From Streptomyces liangshanensis (GTDB taxonomy: Bacteria; Actinomycetota; Actinomycetes; Streptomycetales; Streptomycetaceae): 64,000 nucleotides of DNA. The notes under the pieces are model-generated. The model had not been told where the DNA came from, did no database searches, and saw only the letters and a program-made list of their open reading frames with translations. The DNA is taken from NCBI RefSeq assembly GCF_011694815.1, contig NZ_CP050177.1, positions 496,001-560,000 of the forward strand, written 5' to 3'. A program made the translations under genes and the position numbers. This document shows positions 35,338 through 44,359 of the stretch, piece by piece; position 1 is the first letter of the stretch, and the number at the start of each line of letters is the position of its first letter.

Positions 35338-35465
35338 GGGATACACGTCCCTTCGTCTTCAGCGGAGCGATGTGTCGCGCCTGCCCGCAGGCGCTCTCCT
35401 CACACAGGAGGCGCGGGCAGGCGCGGGGAACAGTCCCTCTGTCGAGTCTGGTGGACGCGGAGCGA

Positions 35466-35936
35466 TCAGGCGCGTCGAGCGGCGGGCCGCGCCGAGGGGG
35501 CCGTGCGGTGGCCGGGCTGGAACGGCGGGAGGGCGGCGGCGGAGGGCCTGCGGGTGCCGTACGGGCCCGCGGACTGGGCCGGGAGCGGGAGGACGGGCAG
35601 GGGGCCGGGCACGGTGACGGGGACCGTCACGGGAGCGGTGGCCGGGGCCGTGGCCGGGGCGGCCAGCTGCGGGTCGACGGTGAGGGCGGTGACGCCGAGC
35701 GGCTCGGTGAGGTCGCGCACGGCGTGTTCCGAGAGCCTGATCCAGGACTGCTGGGGGCCCAGTGTCGCGGCGAGTCCGTTCGCGGTGGTGAAGGCCACCG
35801 CCGTCCTGGCACCGAGGGCGGTACGGAAGAGGCGGACGCTGAAGCCCGCCGGTCCCGGCCGGACCGGGACGAACAACGTTCCGGCCGGGGCCGGATGTGA
35901 AGGCTCCGGATCCTCGCTGTTCTGATGCTCCGACAT
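35466..35936 (-). CDS. SAV_915-like protein
   Basis: A 156-residue protein whose core VRLFRTALGARTAVAFTTAN, GLAATLGPQQSWIRLSEHAV and LTEPLGVTALTVDPQLAAP matches, from memory, the Streptomyces SAV_915 family of unknown function (related to SseB-like stress proteins). The C-terminus is low complexity, Ala/Pro/Val-rich. A perfect inverted repeat lies 54 bp upstream of the start. Confidence 0.7.
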   Translation of the reverse strand: MSEHQNSEDPEPSHPAPAGTLFVPVRPGPAGFSVRLFRTALGARTAVAFTTANGLAATLGPQQSWIRLSEHAVRDLTEPLGVTALTVDPQLAAPATAPATAPVTVPVTVPGPLPVLPLPAQSAGPYGTRRPSAAALPPFQPGHRTAPSARPAARRA

Positions 35937-35989
35937 GGTGTCGCTCCTGAGGACAGAATGACTGCCCCGGTCCGCGGGTCGCGAGCGGG

Positions 35990-36013
35990 GCATACCAGCG
36001 ATGGTATGCCCGT
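35990..36013. promoter_or_regulatory. Perfect 10-bp inverted repeat, candidate operator
   Basis: GGGCATACCA (35990-35999) and TGGTATGCCC (36004-36013) form a perfect dyad with a 4-nt spacer, upstream of the SAV_915-like gene. The size fits a dimeric repressor or MerR-type activator site. The binder is unknown. Confidence 0.55.
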
Positions 36014-36094
36014 ACGGCACGCTCCGGTCCCGGGCGCTGACGCGTCCTTGATCCACCGCGCCCTTCCCCTGACGCGCGCTTGACGGACGCGGGG

Positions 36095-36640
36095 TCACTC
36101 CGGGCGGCGTGAGACCCGCGCCTCGACCCTGCCGCGCTCGACGGGACCGCCGCAGTGGCGGCACACGTGGTCGATGTCCAGCTCGTGCCCGCACTCGTGC
36201 AGGAGCGTCAACGCCGGCTCGTCCACGGCCCACTTGTCACCCCACCGGAAGAGCGAGAGCAGCACCGGGTACAGCTCCCGGCCCGCCTCGGTGAGGTGGT
36301 ACTCGTAGCGCGGCGGATGCTCGCTGTACCGGCGCCGCTCGATCACGCCCACGGCTTCGAGCTTGCGCAGGCGGTCGGCCAGGATGTCGCGGGAGGCGCC
36401 GGTGTAGCCGGCGATGCGTCCGAAGCGGTGGACGCCGTATCCCATCTCGCGGATGGCCAGCAGCGACCAGCGCTCCCCGAGGACGTCCAGCGAGGCGGCG
36501 AGCGAGCAGGGCCGTACCCCGAGGGGGTGGCGCGCCATCACGGACAGGTCGACGACCGTCTCCCCGGCGGCCGCGGTCTCCGCGCCGCCCGTCCCGTTCC
36601 CGGGCCCCTGTCCCGGCCCCGGCCCTTCCTTCGTCTCCAT
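36095..36640 (-). CDS. HxlR family transcriptional regulator
   Basis: A 181-residue HxlR protein: SLAASLDVLGERWSLLAIRE, RFGRIAGYTGASRDILADRL and AVGVIERRRYSEHPPRYEYH. After the DNA-binding domain the C-terminus holds HECGHELDIDHVCRHCGG, with paired Cys and His residues that could bind a metal or sense thiol stress. It is divergent from the MFS exporter, and two mirrored 15-bp sites fill the gap. Confidence 0.88.
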   Translation of the reverse strand: METKEGPGPGQGPGNGTGGAETAAAGETVVDLSVMARHPLGVRPCSLAASLDVLGERWSLLAIREMGYGVHRFGRIAGYTGASRDILADRLRKLEAVGVIERRRYSEHPPRYEYHLTEAGRELYPVLLSLFRWGDKWAVDEPALTLLHECGHELDIDHVCRHCGGPVERGRVEARVSRRPE

Positions 36641-36663
36641 GCGCCCACCATAACCGGTGGTTG

Positions 36664-36720
36664 GTTGTCTTTTCCAACCGACCGCTGTTAGCGTCCACCA
36701 GGTAAGTTGGAAATCACAAC
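36664..36720. promoter_or_regulatory. Mirrored pair of 15-bp operators
   Basis: GTTGTCTTTTCCAAC (36664-36678) recurs in opposite orientation at 36706-36720 as GTTGGAAATCACAAC. The two match at 13 of 15 positions after reverse complementing. Centres are 42 bp apart, four helical turns. They lie in the 100-bp gap between the HxlR gene and the MFS gene and are A/T-rich, as regulator sites usually are here. Confidence 0.6.
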
Positions 36721-36740
36721 AGACTCTGTGAGGGTCCTCC

Positions 36741-38186
36741 ATGTCCACTCCCCCGTCCGTCACCGACGAGCCGGCCGAGGCGAAACGCCATGCCCTGCGG
36801 GTGCTGGCCCTGGGCAGCCTCGGCGTGTTCGTGGTCTTCCTCGACACGACGATCGTGAACGTCGCCTTCGAGACGATCAGCCGCAGCTTCGACACCACGA
36901 CCGGACACCTCGCGTGGGTCCTCAACGCCTACAGCCTGGTCTTCGCGGCCATGCTGATCCCGGCGGGACGCCTGGCCGACCGGTACGGACGCAAACGGGT
37001 CTTCCTCATAGGGCTCGCCGGGTTCGCCGCGATGAGCGCCCTGTGCGGTCTCGCGCCGAACGCCGGCTTCCTGATCGCCGCCCGGGCACTCCAGGCCGTC
37101 TTCGCGGCACTGGTGGTCCCGACGTCGATCGCGCTGATCCTGCCCGAGTTCCCCGCCGCCCGGCGGCACGTGGCGGTCGGCACCTGGGGCGCGATGGGCG
37201 CGGCCGCGGCCGCCCTCGGCCCCACCATCGGCGCGCTCCTCACCGAGTACGCGTCCTGGCGGTGGATCTTCCTGGTGAACGTGCCGATCTGCGCCGTCAT
37301 GATCTTCTTCGGGGCCCGGCTGCTGCGCGAGTCCCGCGACCCGCAGGCCTCCGGCATCCCGGACCCGATCGGCGTGGTGCTGGTCGCGGCCGTCCCCGCG
37401 CTGCTCAGCTACGCCATCATCGAGGGACCGTCCCGGGGCTGGTCCGACCCCTGGGTGATCGCGGGCTTCGTCCTGGCGGCGGCCCTGCTGCCGGTCTTCG
37501 TCCGGCGCTCCGCCACCGCGGCGCGGCCGGTGATGGACCTGGCGCTCTTCAAGGTCAGGCAGTTCCGCCTGGTCAACGCGGCGACCCTGCTGTTCGCCAC
37601 CGCGTTCTACGGCATGCTGCTCAGCAACATCATCTTCCTCCAGACCGAGTGGCACTACTCGGTGCTGCGGGCCGCGCTGGCCAGCACCCCGGGGCCGCTG
37701 GTCGTCACCCTGATCGCCCGTCCCGCCAGCAAGCTGGCCGACTCGATCGGGTACCGGCCCGTGCTGCTCGCCGGCGCCGTCAGCTGGGCCGCCGCCGCGG
37801 CCACCTTCGCGCTCGCCGTCACCTCGTCGCCCCACTGGGCCACGCACTGGCTGCCGGCCAGCGTGCTCCTGGGGATCGGCATCGGCCTGACCCTCCCGGT
37901 GCAGTCCGGGGCGGCCGTCGCCTCGCTCCCCCCGGCGCGGTACGGGCTCGGCTCGGCGGTCAACGCCAGCTTCCGCCAGCTCGGGGCGGTCCTCGGGATC
38001 AGTGTGTTCGTCGCCGTCCTCGGCACCCCGGGCGCGGACACGGCCGTCGGCGCCTTCCACCGGGTCTGGTGGGTGTTCGCCGCCATCGGGCTGGCGGCCG
38101 GCGCGGTCCTGCTCGCCCCCCGGCTCGGGCGCGGCGGGTCCGCCGAGGAGGCCCCGGCGGAGCCCGTACCCGCCGGGGCGCGCTGA
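36741..38186 (+). CDS. MFS drug-efflux transporter (DHA2/EmrB-QacA type)
   Basis: A 481-residue major-facilitator protein with about 14 membrane helices. The DHA2 signatures are FLDTTIVNVAFETISRSFD in helix 1, WVLNAYSLVFAAMLIPAGRL then ADRYGRKRVFLIG (motif A), and GPTIGALLTEYASWRWIFLV (motif C and after). Such pumps export drugs, dyes or metabolites using the proton gradient. The divergent HxlR gene and mirrored operators indicate ligand-controlled expression. Confidence 0.92.
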   Translation: MSTPPSVTDEPAEAKRHALRVLALGSLGVFVVFLDTTIVNVAFETISRSFDTTTGHLAWVLNAYSLVFAAMLIPAGRLADRYGRKRVFLIGLAGFAAMSALCGLAPNAGFLIAARALQAVFAALVVPTSIALILPEFPAARRHVAVGTWGAMGAAAAALGPTIGALLTEYASWRWIFLVNVPICAVMIFFGARLLRESRDPQASGIPDPIGVVLVAAVPALLSYAIIEGPSRGWSDPWVIAGFVLAAALLPVFVRRSATAARPVMDLALFKVRQFRLVNAATLLFATAFYGMLLSNIIFLQTEWHYSVLRAALASTPGPLVVTLIARPASKLADSIGYRPVLLAGAVSWAAAAATFALAVTSSPHWATHWLPASVLLGIGIGLTLPVQSGAAVASLPPARYGLGSAVNASFRQLGAVLGISVFVAVLGTPGADTAVGAFHRVWWVFAAIGLAAGAVLLAPRLGRGGSAEEAPAEPVPAGAR

Positions 38187-38190
38187 ACGG

Positions 38191-38214
38191 CGGCCGCGAC
38201 GCCGAACGCGGCCG
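38191..38214. terminator. Convergent terminator hairpin
   Basis: CGGCCGCG (38191-38198) and CGCGGCCG (38207-38214) form an 8-bp G/C stem with an 8-nt loop in the 28-bp gap between the convergent MFS and permease genes. Confidence 0.5.
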
Positions 38215-39246
38215 TCAGCTGCCGGACTTGGCGTCCTTCCGCCGGTCCGGCAGCGCGGGCGCGTCGGACGCGGTGGCCGTACGGAGGCGTCCGGCCAGCG
38301 CCGCGCTCTGCCGGCGCAGCCGTTGCAGGGGGGTGGGCGGCAGCTCGCGGGCCGCGCCGCGCGCGTAGTACCGCTCGACGTAGAACTGCCCGGCGGACAG
38401 CACACTGGTGACGGCGATGTACCAGATGGTCGCGACCATCAGCAGGGGGATGACCTGGTAGGTGCGGTTGTAGATCAGCTGGACGGAGAACAGCAGGTCC
38501 TGGACCGCGAGGACGCTGACGATGCTGGTGCCCTTGAGGGTGCCGATGAGCATGTTGCCCGCGGTGGGGACGATCGAGCGCATCGCCTGCGGCACGACGA
38601 TCCGACGCAGCACCCGCCACCGGCCGAGCCCGAGGGAGGCGGCGGCCTCGGTCTGGCCGGAGTCGACGGACAGGATGCCGCCGCGCACCACCTCGGCGGC
38701 GTACGCGGCCTCGTGCAGGGTGAGGCCGATCAGGGCGGTGAGGCTGGCGCCGAACAGGTTCACGGTCTTGACGGTCAGGAACTCGGGGCCGAAGGGGATG
38801 CCGAGGCCCAGGGTCGGGTAGAGGGCGCCGATGTTGAACCAGAACAGCAGCTGCACGAGCAGCGGTGTGGAGCGGAAGATCCACACGTAGCCCCAACTGA
38901 TCGTGCGCAGCACGGGGTTGGCGGACAGGCGCAGGACGGCGAACACCGTGCCGATGAGGAAGCCGAGGACCATCACGGCCGCGGTGAGCCAGAGGGTGAG
39001 CAGCAGGCCGTCCAGGACGGCCGGGGTGGTGAAGTACTCGCCCACCACGGACCACTGGAACCGGCGGTTGCGTACGACGGAGTTGACGACCATGGCGAGG
39101 GCCAGCAGGGCCACGACGGCCGACAACCAGCGGCCGACGTGGCGGCGGGGCACGATGCGGGTGGGATCGTCGGCGGACGGGGGGACATCCGCGCGGTGCG
39201 GCGAGGAGGCGCCGGCCGCGGGCAGGACGTCGGGAGAGACGGACAT
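38215..39246 (-). CDS. Amino-acid ABC transporter permease (divergent partner)
   Basis: A 343-residue polar-amino-acid permease of the His/Glu/Gln/Cys type: a cytosolic N-terminus, about five to six helices, the RNPVLRTISWGYVWIFRSTPLL-like region (seen as [19 protein letters not shown]), and the EAA loop EAAASLGLGRWRVLRRIVVP. It is clearly paralogous to the permease at 42456 and has no ATPase or binding protein on its own strand. It probably shares the ATPase at 43448. A good promoter lies at 39363-39393. Confidence 0.9.
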   Translation of the reverse strand: MSVSPDVLPAAGASSPHRADVPPSADDPTRIVPRRHVGRWLSAVVALLALAMVVNSVVRNRRFQWSVVGEYFTTPAVLDGLLLTLWLTAAVMVLGFLIGTVFAVLRLSANPVLRTISWGYVWIFRSTPLLVQLLFWFNIGALYPTLGLGIPFGPEFLTVKTVNLFGASLTALIGLTLHEAAYAAEVVRGGILSVDSGQTEAAASLGLGRWRVLRRIVVPQAMRSIVPTAGNMLIGTLKGTSIVSVLAVQDLLFSVQLIYNRTYQVIPLLMVATIWYIAVTSVLSAGQFYVERYYARGAARELPPTPLQRLRRQSAALAGRLRTATASDAPALPDRRKDAKSGS

Positions 39247-39362
39247 GGAGGGGCTCCCACGGGAGAGGTGGTCGGCGGTGGCAAGCGGGTGTCATCACGC
39301 GCACCGCGTCCCTCAACACGGCTGTCACGTCACGGTGTTTCCACCGATCCGTCATCCCTTCG

Positions 39363-39393
39363 ATCGTACGTGCGGAAACGGGAGGTCTGTCAA
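39363..39393 (-). promoter_or_regulatory. Sigma-70-type promoter for the divergent permease
   Basis: On the minus strand TTGACA (complement of 39388-39393) is followed after 19 bp by TACGAT (complement of 39363-39368). It lies about 120 bp upstream of the permease start. Confidence 0.5.
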
Positions 39394-39466
39394 GAAGTGC
39401 TTCCGGGCCCGCCCACAGTGCGAACGCCGGTTGACTTCCCCGTACGCGCCATGCTCAATTGGCTCC

Positions 39467-39544
39467 ATGCAGAAGCAGCTGCCGTTGGTCACCCGCGGAC
39501 ACATCGACTTCGGTCGAGTGTGGTCCGCCTCTTGTTGCGCCTGA
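39467..39544 (+). CDS. Cysteine-rich leader peptide (putative attenuator)
   Basis: A 25-residue frame, MQKQLPLVTRGHIDFGRV then W-S-A-S-C-C-A and a stop. The R.HID..RV.SA pattern followed by Cys is that of short 'putative leader peptides' found before sulfur-metabolism genes in actinobacteria, where translation of terminal Cys codons senses cysteine supply. TTGACT at 39431 lies 36 bp before the ATG, so the transcript may start at or next to the AUG (leaderless). It precedes the sulfur-type operon at 39846 by 301 bp. Confidence 0.75.
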   Translation: MQKQLPLVTRGHIDFGRVWSASCCA

Positions 39545-39845
39545 CCCGGCAGCGGGCCGCCTGACCGGCCCCTCCCTCCCTCGGTGACCCCTTCGCGGGC
39601 CGAGACTCCTCTCCTCACCGGGCGCGCGCTGCCGTCGACCCCGTCTTCGCCCTGACGCTCGTCACGCCTCGTCACGTCATCACGTCGTCGCGCCTGCCCG
39701 GTCCCACCCTGTCGGGTCTCTCCCTGCCCCGGTCCGCGTCCCGCGGCCCTGTGGCATGACCACGACCGGTCTCTCCCTCGTTTCCCCGTACGCCGTCGTA
39801 CGCGTTCCTCCCCTTCCTCACCCTCTCCTGCGCGAAAGGCCCGCC
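39545..39845. promoter_or_regulatory. Leader region between peptide and operon
   Basis: This 301-bp stretch has no gene. It contains several G/C-rich short inverted repeats and a GTCACG/GTCACGTC direct-repeat cluster at about 39659-39690. If the leader peptide controls attenuation, the alternative structures should lie here; I cannot fold it by eye with confidence. Confidence 0.35.
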
Positions 39846-40997
39846 ATGCCTGTGGAGTTCCTCGGGATAGCCGCCACCCACGACGGTTCGGAGACACATC
39901 CGCGCTCCGGTGCCTCGTTCGACAAGGAATACACACTCAAGCTCGCACGGGCCCACGAGGACCACGGCTGGGACCGGGTGCTGTTCGCGTACGGGTCGGG
40001 CTCCCCCGACCCGGCGCCGGCCGCCGCGTACATCGCCGCCCGCCTGGACAAGCTCCAACTCCTGCTGGCGCACCGGCCGAACGTGTCGTACCCGACGTTC
40101 GCGGCGAAGACGTTCGCCACGCTGGACCGGATCAGTGACGGCCGCCTGACGGTCCATTTCATCACCGGCGGCAGCGACCGGGAGCAGGGGCGCGAGGGGG
40201 ACACGCTCACCAAGGACCAGCGGTACTCCCGCACCCGCGAGTACATCGAGATCGTGAAGCGGATCTGGACCACGCACGAGCCCTTCGACCACGAGGGCGA
40301 GCATTACCGGTTCCACGACTTCGTCAGCGACGTCTTCCCGGTCCAACAGCCGCGGCCGAACGTCTCGTTCGGCGGCTCCTCCGACGCGGCCTACGCCGCC
40401 GGCGGGGCCGAGGCGGACATCTACTGCCTGTGGGGCGAGCCGCTGGAGAGGACCGCCGAGCAGATCGAGGCGGTGAAGGCCGCGGCGCGCGCCGCCGGCC
40501 GTACGACCCCGCCCCGGATCCAGGTCGCGTTCCGGCCGATCATCGCTCCCACCGAGGAGCTCGCCTGGGAGAAGGCTCACCGCACGGTGGCCGCCATCAA
40601 CGCCCGCAAGGAGCAAGGGGGTTCCGTGGCCGGGCGCGGCCGGGGGGCTCCGGAGAACACCGGCTCGCGGCGGCTGCTCGCGATCGCGGAGGCGGGCGAG
40701 CGGTACGACCGCGCGCTGTGGACGCCGACCGCCGCCGCGACGGGCGGCGCGGGCAACTCCAACGCGCTGGTGGGCACACCGGAGACGGTCGCCCAGGCGC
40801 TGCTCGACTACTACGACCTCGGGGTGGACATCCTCTCCGCGCGCGGCTACGACCTGCTGGGCGACGCCGTCGACTTCGGCCGCCACGTGATCCCGCTGGT
40901 CCGCGAGGAGGTCGCCAAGCGGGACGCCGCGCGTGCGGCCCTGGCCGTGGACGGCGCCGAGGACGGCGCGCGCAGACCGGTGGGGGCCGGACGATGA
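39846..40997 (+). CDS. Alkanesulfonate-monooxygenase-like (SsuD/LLM) flavin enzyme
   Basis: A 383-residue luciferase-like monooxygenase of the SsuD/SfnG group: MPVEFLGIAATHDGSETHPR, DHGWDRVLFAYGSGSPDPAP, RLTVHFITGGSDREQGREGD and RYSRTREYIEIVKRIWTTHE. These use FMNH2 and O2 to cleave C-S bonds in sulfonates, sulfones or S-alkyl compounds. AAAGG precedes ATG 39846. Its stop overlaps the acetyltransferase start (ATGA), so the two are co-translated. The sulfur role is supported by the upstream Cys leader peptide. Confidence 0.88.
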   Translation: MPVEFLGIAATHDGSETHPRSGASFDKEYTLKLARAHEDHGWDRVLFAYGSGSPDPAPAAAYIAARLDKLQLLLAHRPNVSYPTFAAKTFATLDRISDGRLTVHFITGGSDREQGREGDTLTKDQRYSRTREYIEIVKRIWTTHEPFDHEGEHYRFHDFVSDVFPVQQPRPNVSFGGSSDAAYAAGGAEADIYCLWGEPLERTAEQIEAVKAAARAAGRTTPPRIQVAFRPIIAPTEELAWEKAHRTVAAINARKEQGGSVAGRGRGAPENTGSRRLLAIAEAGERYDRALWTPTAAATGGAGNSNALVGTPETVAQALLDYYDLGVDILSARGYDLLGDAVDFGRHVIPLVREEVAKRDAARAALAVDGAEDGARRPVGAGR

Positions 40998-41500
40998 CCT
41001 CCGTGGCCGAGCCGGGCGGGCTGACCTGGGTCACGGCCGCCGTGACGGACCCGCTGGCCGGGCCGATGCTGCGCGAACTGGGCGACGAGTACTCCGCGCG
41101 GTACGGGAAGGACGCGCACGCCGAGATGGCGCGCTACCCGGCCGAGGAGTTCGACGCGCCGCACGGGGTGCTGCTGCTGTTGCTGGAGCGCGGCGAGGCG
41201 GTCGCCGGAGGCGCGTTCCGCCGCTACGACCCCGGCACGGCGGAGCTGAAGCGCATCTGGACCCACTCCGCCCACCGGCGGCGCGGGCTGGCCCGGCGGG
41301 TGGTCGCCGAGCTGGAGCGGGTGGCCGCCGAGCGCGGCTACCGGCGGGTCTACCTCACCACCGGGCCGCGCCAGCCCGAGGCCAAGGGCCTTTATCTGCG
41401 CACCGGTTACACACCGCTGTTCGACACGACGGCCGACCCCGAGACCGTCGGGCCGCTCCCGTTCGAGAAACACCTCGCTGCGTCGAGGGGAAAGAGATGA
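40994..41500 (+). CDS. GNAT N-acetyltransferase
   Basis: A 168-residue GNAT protein: VAGGAFRRYDPGTAELKRIW strand pair, the acetyl-CoA loop HRRRGLARRVVAELE, and GRYRRVYLTTGPRQPEAKGL-like end (seen as YRRVYLTTGPRQPEAKGLYL). It is joined by ATGA overlaps to both the monooxygenase before and the binding protein after. In Bacillus an acetyltransferase (SnaA) acetylates S-modified cysteines before monooxygenase cleavage; the same pairing here suggests an equivalent job. Confidence 0.88.
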   Translation: MTSVAEPGGLTWVTAAVTDPLAGPMLRELGDEYSARYGKDAHAEMARYPAEEFDAPHGVLLLLLERGEAVAGGAFRRYDPGTAELKRIWTHSAHRRRGLARRVVAELERVAAERGYRRVYLTTGPRQPEAKGLYLRTGYTPLFDTTADPETVGPLPFEKHLAASRGKR

Positions 41501-42438
41501 CACCCGTGCGCGCTCAGGTATCCGCCGTCCTCGCCGCCGTTCTCCTGCTGCCCGCCCTGGCCGCCTGCGGATCGGACGGAACGTCCGGCAAGGAGCCGGC
41601 CGGCGCCGCGTCCGCCGCGCCCTCGGGCGACGTGGTCGCCGCGCTCAAGAAGGACGAGGCGCTGGCGAAGCTGCTGCCCGCCGACGTCCGCGAGCGGGGC
41701 ACACTCAAGATCGCCTCGTCGGTGGGAGCCGCTCCCAGCGCCTACTTCCCGGACGCCACGGGGAAGAAGCCGGTCGGCCTGGACATCGACCTCGCCGACG
41801 GTGTCGCCAAGGTCCTCGGGCTGCGGCTGGAGCGGGAGGAGGCCAGCTTCGAGGCGATCCTGCCCGCGCTCGGCAGTGGCAAGTACGACGTGGGCACCGG
41901 CAACTTCGGTGTCACGGACGTGCGTCGCAAGACGATCGACTTCGTCACGTACATCAACGACGGACAGGGCTTCGCGGTCAGCAAGAACGACACGACCACC
42001 AAGGAGGTGACCCGGCTCGACCAGCTCTGCGGCAAGACCGTCGGGGTCGGGGCGGGCACCACCTTCGAGGCGACCCTCGACGCGAACAAGTCCGTCTGCG
42101 CGAAGGCGGGCGAGAAGCCGTACACGGTGAAGGTCTACTCGGACAACGGCGCCATCCTCACCAGCCTCCAGCAGGGCCGCATCGACATCGTGATGTCGAC
42201 CATCAACGGGCTGCGCTACCAGGCGGCCCAGCCGGCGGCCGGCGTCAAGTTCCTCGGCGAGTTCCACCGGCTCGACGTGGGATTCGCCTTCAAGAAGGGC
42301 TCTCCGCTGCTCAAGGCGTTCCAGGGCGCGGTCGACGAACTGATCGCCGACGGCACGTACCAGAAGATCCTCCAGCGGTGGGGCACGCAGGACTCCGCCA
42401 TCAAGACGTCCGAGATCAGTCCCCCCGAGAAGAAGTAG
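41497..42438 (+). CDS. ABC transporter solute-binding lipoprotein 1
   Basis: A 313-residue family-3 binding protein. The lipoprotein signal ends [13 protein letters not shown] (Cys acylated). The mature part has [60 protein letters not shown] and [20 protein letters not shown], typical of amino-acid receptors. Start overlaps the acetyltransferase stop. It is paired with permease and ATPase downstream and paralogous to the protein at 44360. Confidence 0.92.
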   Translation: MTPVRAQVSAVLAAVLLLPALAACGSDGTSGKEPAGAASAAPSGDVVAALKKDEALAKLLPADVRERGTLKIASSVGAAPSAYFPDATGKKPVGLDIDLADGVAKVLGLRLEREEASFEAILPALGSGKYDVGTGNFGVTDVRRKTIDFVTYINDGQGFAVSKNDTTTKEVTRLDQLCGKTVGVGAGTTFEATLDANKSVCAKAGEKPYTVKVYSDNGAILTSLQQGRIDIVMSTINGLRYQAAQPAAGVKFLGEFHRLDVGFAFKKGSPLLKAFQGAVDELIADGTYQKILQRWGTQDSAIKTSEISPPEKK

Positions 42439-42455
42439 CGGCAGGAGCGCCCACC

Positions 42456-43451
42456 ATGGAAACCGCAACCGGCACCGCGCAGGCCGCGCCGCCGACAGGA
42501 ACACCCGTACCGCCGGGCCCCGCCCAGGACGGCGGGGAGCCGGCCACCCTCAAGGTGGTGCCCGCCCGCCACTACTGGCGCTGGGCCGCCGGGGTCGCCG
42601 CCCTCGTGGTCGTCGCCCAGTTCGTCCACGGCCTGGTCACCAACCCGGGCTGGGACTGGCACACCTTCTCGCTCTACCTGACGGCCGACAGTGTGCTCAA
42701 GGCCGTCTGGGTGACCCTCCAACTCACCGCGTACGGGACGGTGCTGGGCTTCGCGCTCGGGATCGTCCTGGCCTTCATGCGGCTGTCGCGCAGTGCGATC
42801 CTCCAGACGGTCGCCTGGACGTACATCTGGGCCTTCCGGTCCATCCCGCTGATCGTGCAACTGCTGTTCTGGTTCAACCTGGCCTATCTGTACAAGGAGT
42901 TGGGCGTCGGGATCCCCTTCGGTCCGGTGCTGTGGAGCTTCGACACACTGAACCTGGTGGGCGCCCTCTCGGCCGCCGTCATCGGCCTGGCGCTGCACCA
43001 GGCCGCGTACGCCGCCGAGATCGTCCGCGGCGGGATCATCTCCGTGGACGGCGGACAGCTGGAGGCGGCCGCCGCACTGGGCATCCCCCGGCTGCGGCAA
43101 CTGCGCCGGATCCTGCTGCCGCAGGCGATGCGCGGGATCCTGCCCAACGCCGCCAACGAGGTCATCTCCCTGTTCAAGGGCACGTCGATCGTGTCCGTGA
43201 TGGCCATCGGCGAACTCTTCTACCAGGTACAGGTGATCTACGGCCGCAACGGGCGGGTGGTGCCCCTGCTGATGGTCGCCACCGCCTGGTACATCCTGCT
43301 CACCACCCTGCTGTCCGTCGTCCAGTACTACGTGGAGCGGCACTTCGCGCGGGGCGCCGAGCGCACTCCCCCGCCCACCCCGCTCCAGCGCGCCCGCACG
43401 TTCGTCCACAAGCTGCGGGCCACCGCCGCCACCGGAGGTTTCCCGCGATGA
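42456..43451 (+). CDS. Amino-acid ABC transporter permease
   Basis: A 331-residue permease with the same plan as the divergent one at 38215: N-terminal helix, [29 protein letters not shown] segment (seen as [20 protein letters not shown]), and EAA loop [20 protein letters not shown] contacting the ATPase. GCAGGAG precedes ATG 42456. The stop overlaps the ATPase start by ATGA. Confidence 0.92.
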   Translation: METATGTAQAAPPTGTPVPPGPAQDGGEPATLKVVPARHYWRWAAGVAALVVVAQFVHGLVTNPGWDWHTFSLYLTADSVLKAVWVTLQLTAYGTVLGFALGIVLAFMRLSRSAILQTVAWTYIWAFRSIPLIVQLLFWFNLAYLYKELGVGIPFGPVLWSFDTLNLVGALSAAVIGLALHQAAYAAEIVRGGIISVDGGQLEAAAALGIPRLRQLRRILLPQAMRGILPNAANEVISLFKGTSIVSVMAIGELFYQVQVIYGRNGRVVPLLMVATAWYILLTTLLSVVQYYVERHFARGAERTPPPTPLQRARTFVHKLRATAATGGFPR

Positions 43452-44284
43452 GCCACACCGACAGCAAGAGCCAGGGCCCGGACACCGGGAGGGGCACGGC
43501 CGCGGTCGCCGAGCGGTCCGGCGGCGGTCTGATGGTCGACGTGCGCGGGGTCCACAAGAACTTCGGCACCCTCGAAGTGCTGCGCGGGGTGGACCTACAG
43601 GTCCGCACCGGCGAGGTCACCGTGGTGCTCGGGCCGTCCGGCTCGGGGAAGTCGACGCTGCTGCGCAGCATCAACCACCTGGAGAAGCTCAACAAGGGCT
43701 ACATCAGCATCGACGGCGAGCTGATCGGTTACCGCAGGGCCGGCAACAAGCTGCACGAGCTGAAGGAGCGCGAGGTGCTCAAGCAGCGCCTCCACATCGG
43801 TTTCGTCTTCCAGAACTTCAACCTCTTCCCCCACCTCACCGTGGTGGAGAACATCATCGAGGCGCCCGTCTCGGCGCTGCGGGTCCCGCGCAAGCGGGCC
43901 CTCGAACAGGCCCGGGTGCTGCTGGAACGGGTCGGCCTCGCCGACAAGGCCGACGTCTACCCGCGCCAGTTGTCCGGTGGCCAGCAGCAGCGGGTCGCCA
44001 TCGCCCGCGCCCTGGCGCTGGAGCCGAAGGTGCTGCTCTTCGACGAGCCCACCTCGGCGCTCGACCCCGAGCTGGTCGGCGAGGTCCTCGACGTCATCAA
44101 GGACCTGGCGCGGTCGGGCACCACCATGATCGTCGTCACCCATGAGATCGGCTTCGCCCGCGAGGTCGCCGACACCGTCGTCTTCATGGACGGCGGAGTG
44201 ATCGTCGAGCAGGGGACGCCCGCGGAGGTGCTCGACCGGCCGCGGCACGAGCGCACCAAGGCGTTCCTCTCCAAGGTCCTCTGA
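43448..44284 (+). CDS. Amino-acid ABC transporter ATPase
   Basis: A 278-residue polar-amino-acid ABC ATPase: Walker [22 protein letters not shown]-loop [20 protein letters not shown], signature [20 protein letters not shown], Walker [21 protein letters not shown] and switch [20 protein letters not shown]. It is the only ATPase in the locus and probably energises both permeases. Confidence 0.95.
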   Translation: MSHTDSKSQGPDTGRGTAAVAERSGGGLMVDVRGVHKNFGTLEVLRGVDLQVRTGEVTVVLGPSGSGKSTLLRSINHLEKLNKGYISIDGELIGYRRAGNKLHELKEREVLKQRLHIGFVFQNFNLFPHLTVVENIIEAPVSALRVPRKRALEQARVLLERVGLADKADVYPRQLSGGQQQRVAIARALALEPKVLLFDEPTSALDPELVGEVLDVIKDLARSGTTMIVVTHEIGFAREVADTVVFMDGGVIVEQGTPAEVLDRPRHERTKAFLSKVL

Positions 44285-44359
44285 CTGCTTCGGTACGTCC
44301 CGGACCACAGCCCCCGTCCCCTTCTCTTTCCCGTCACCGTCCCCGTCAAGGAGCCCCTC

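Noticed and set aside
39756..39845. Upstream start of the SsuD-like monooxygenase at 39756
   Set aside because: The extra 30 residues are not conserved-looking, while MPVEFLGIA at 39846 is the typical start and has a ribosome-binding site.
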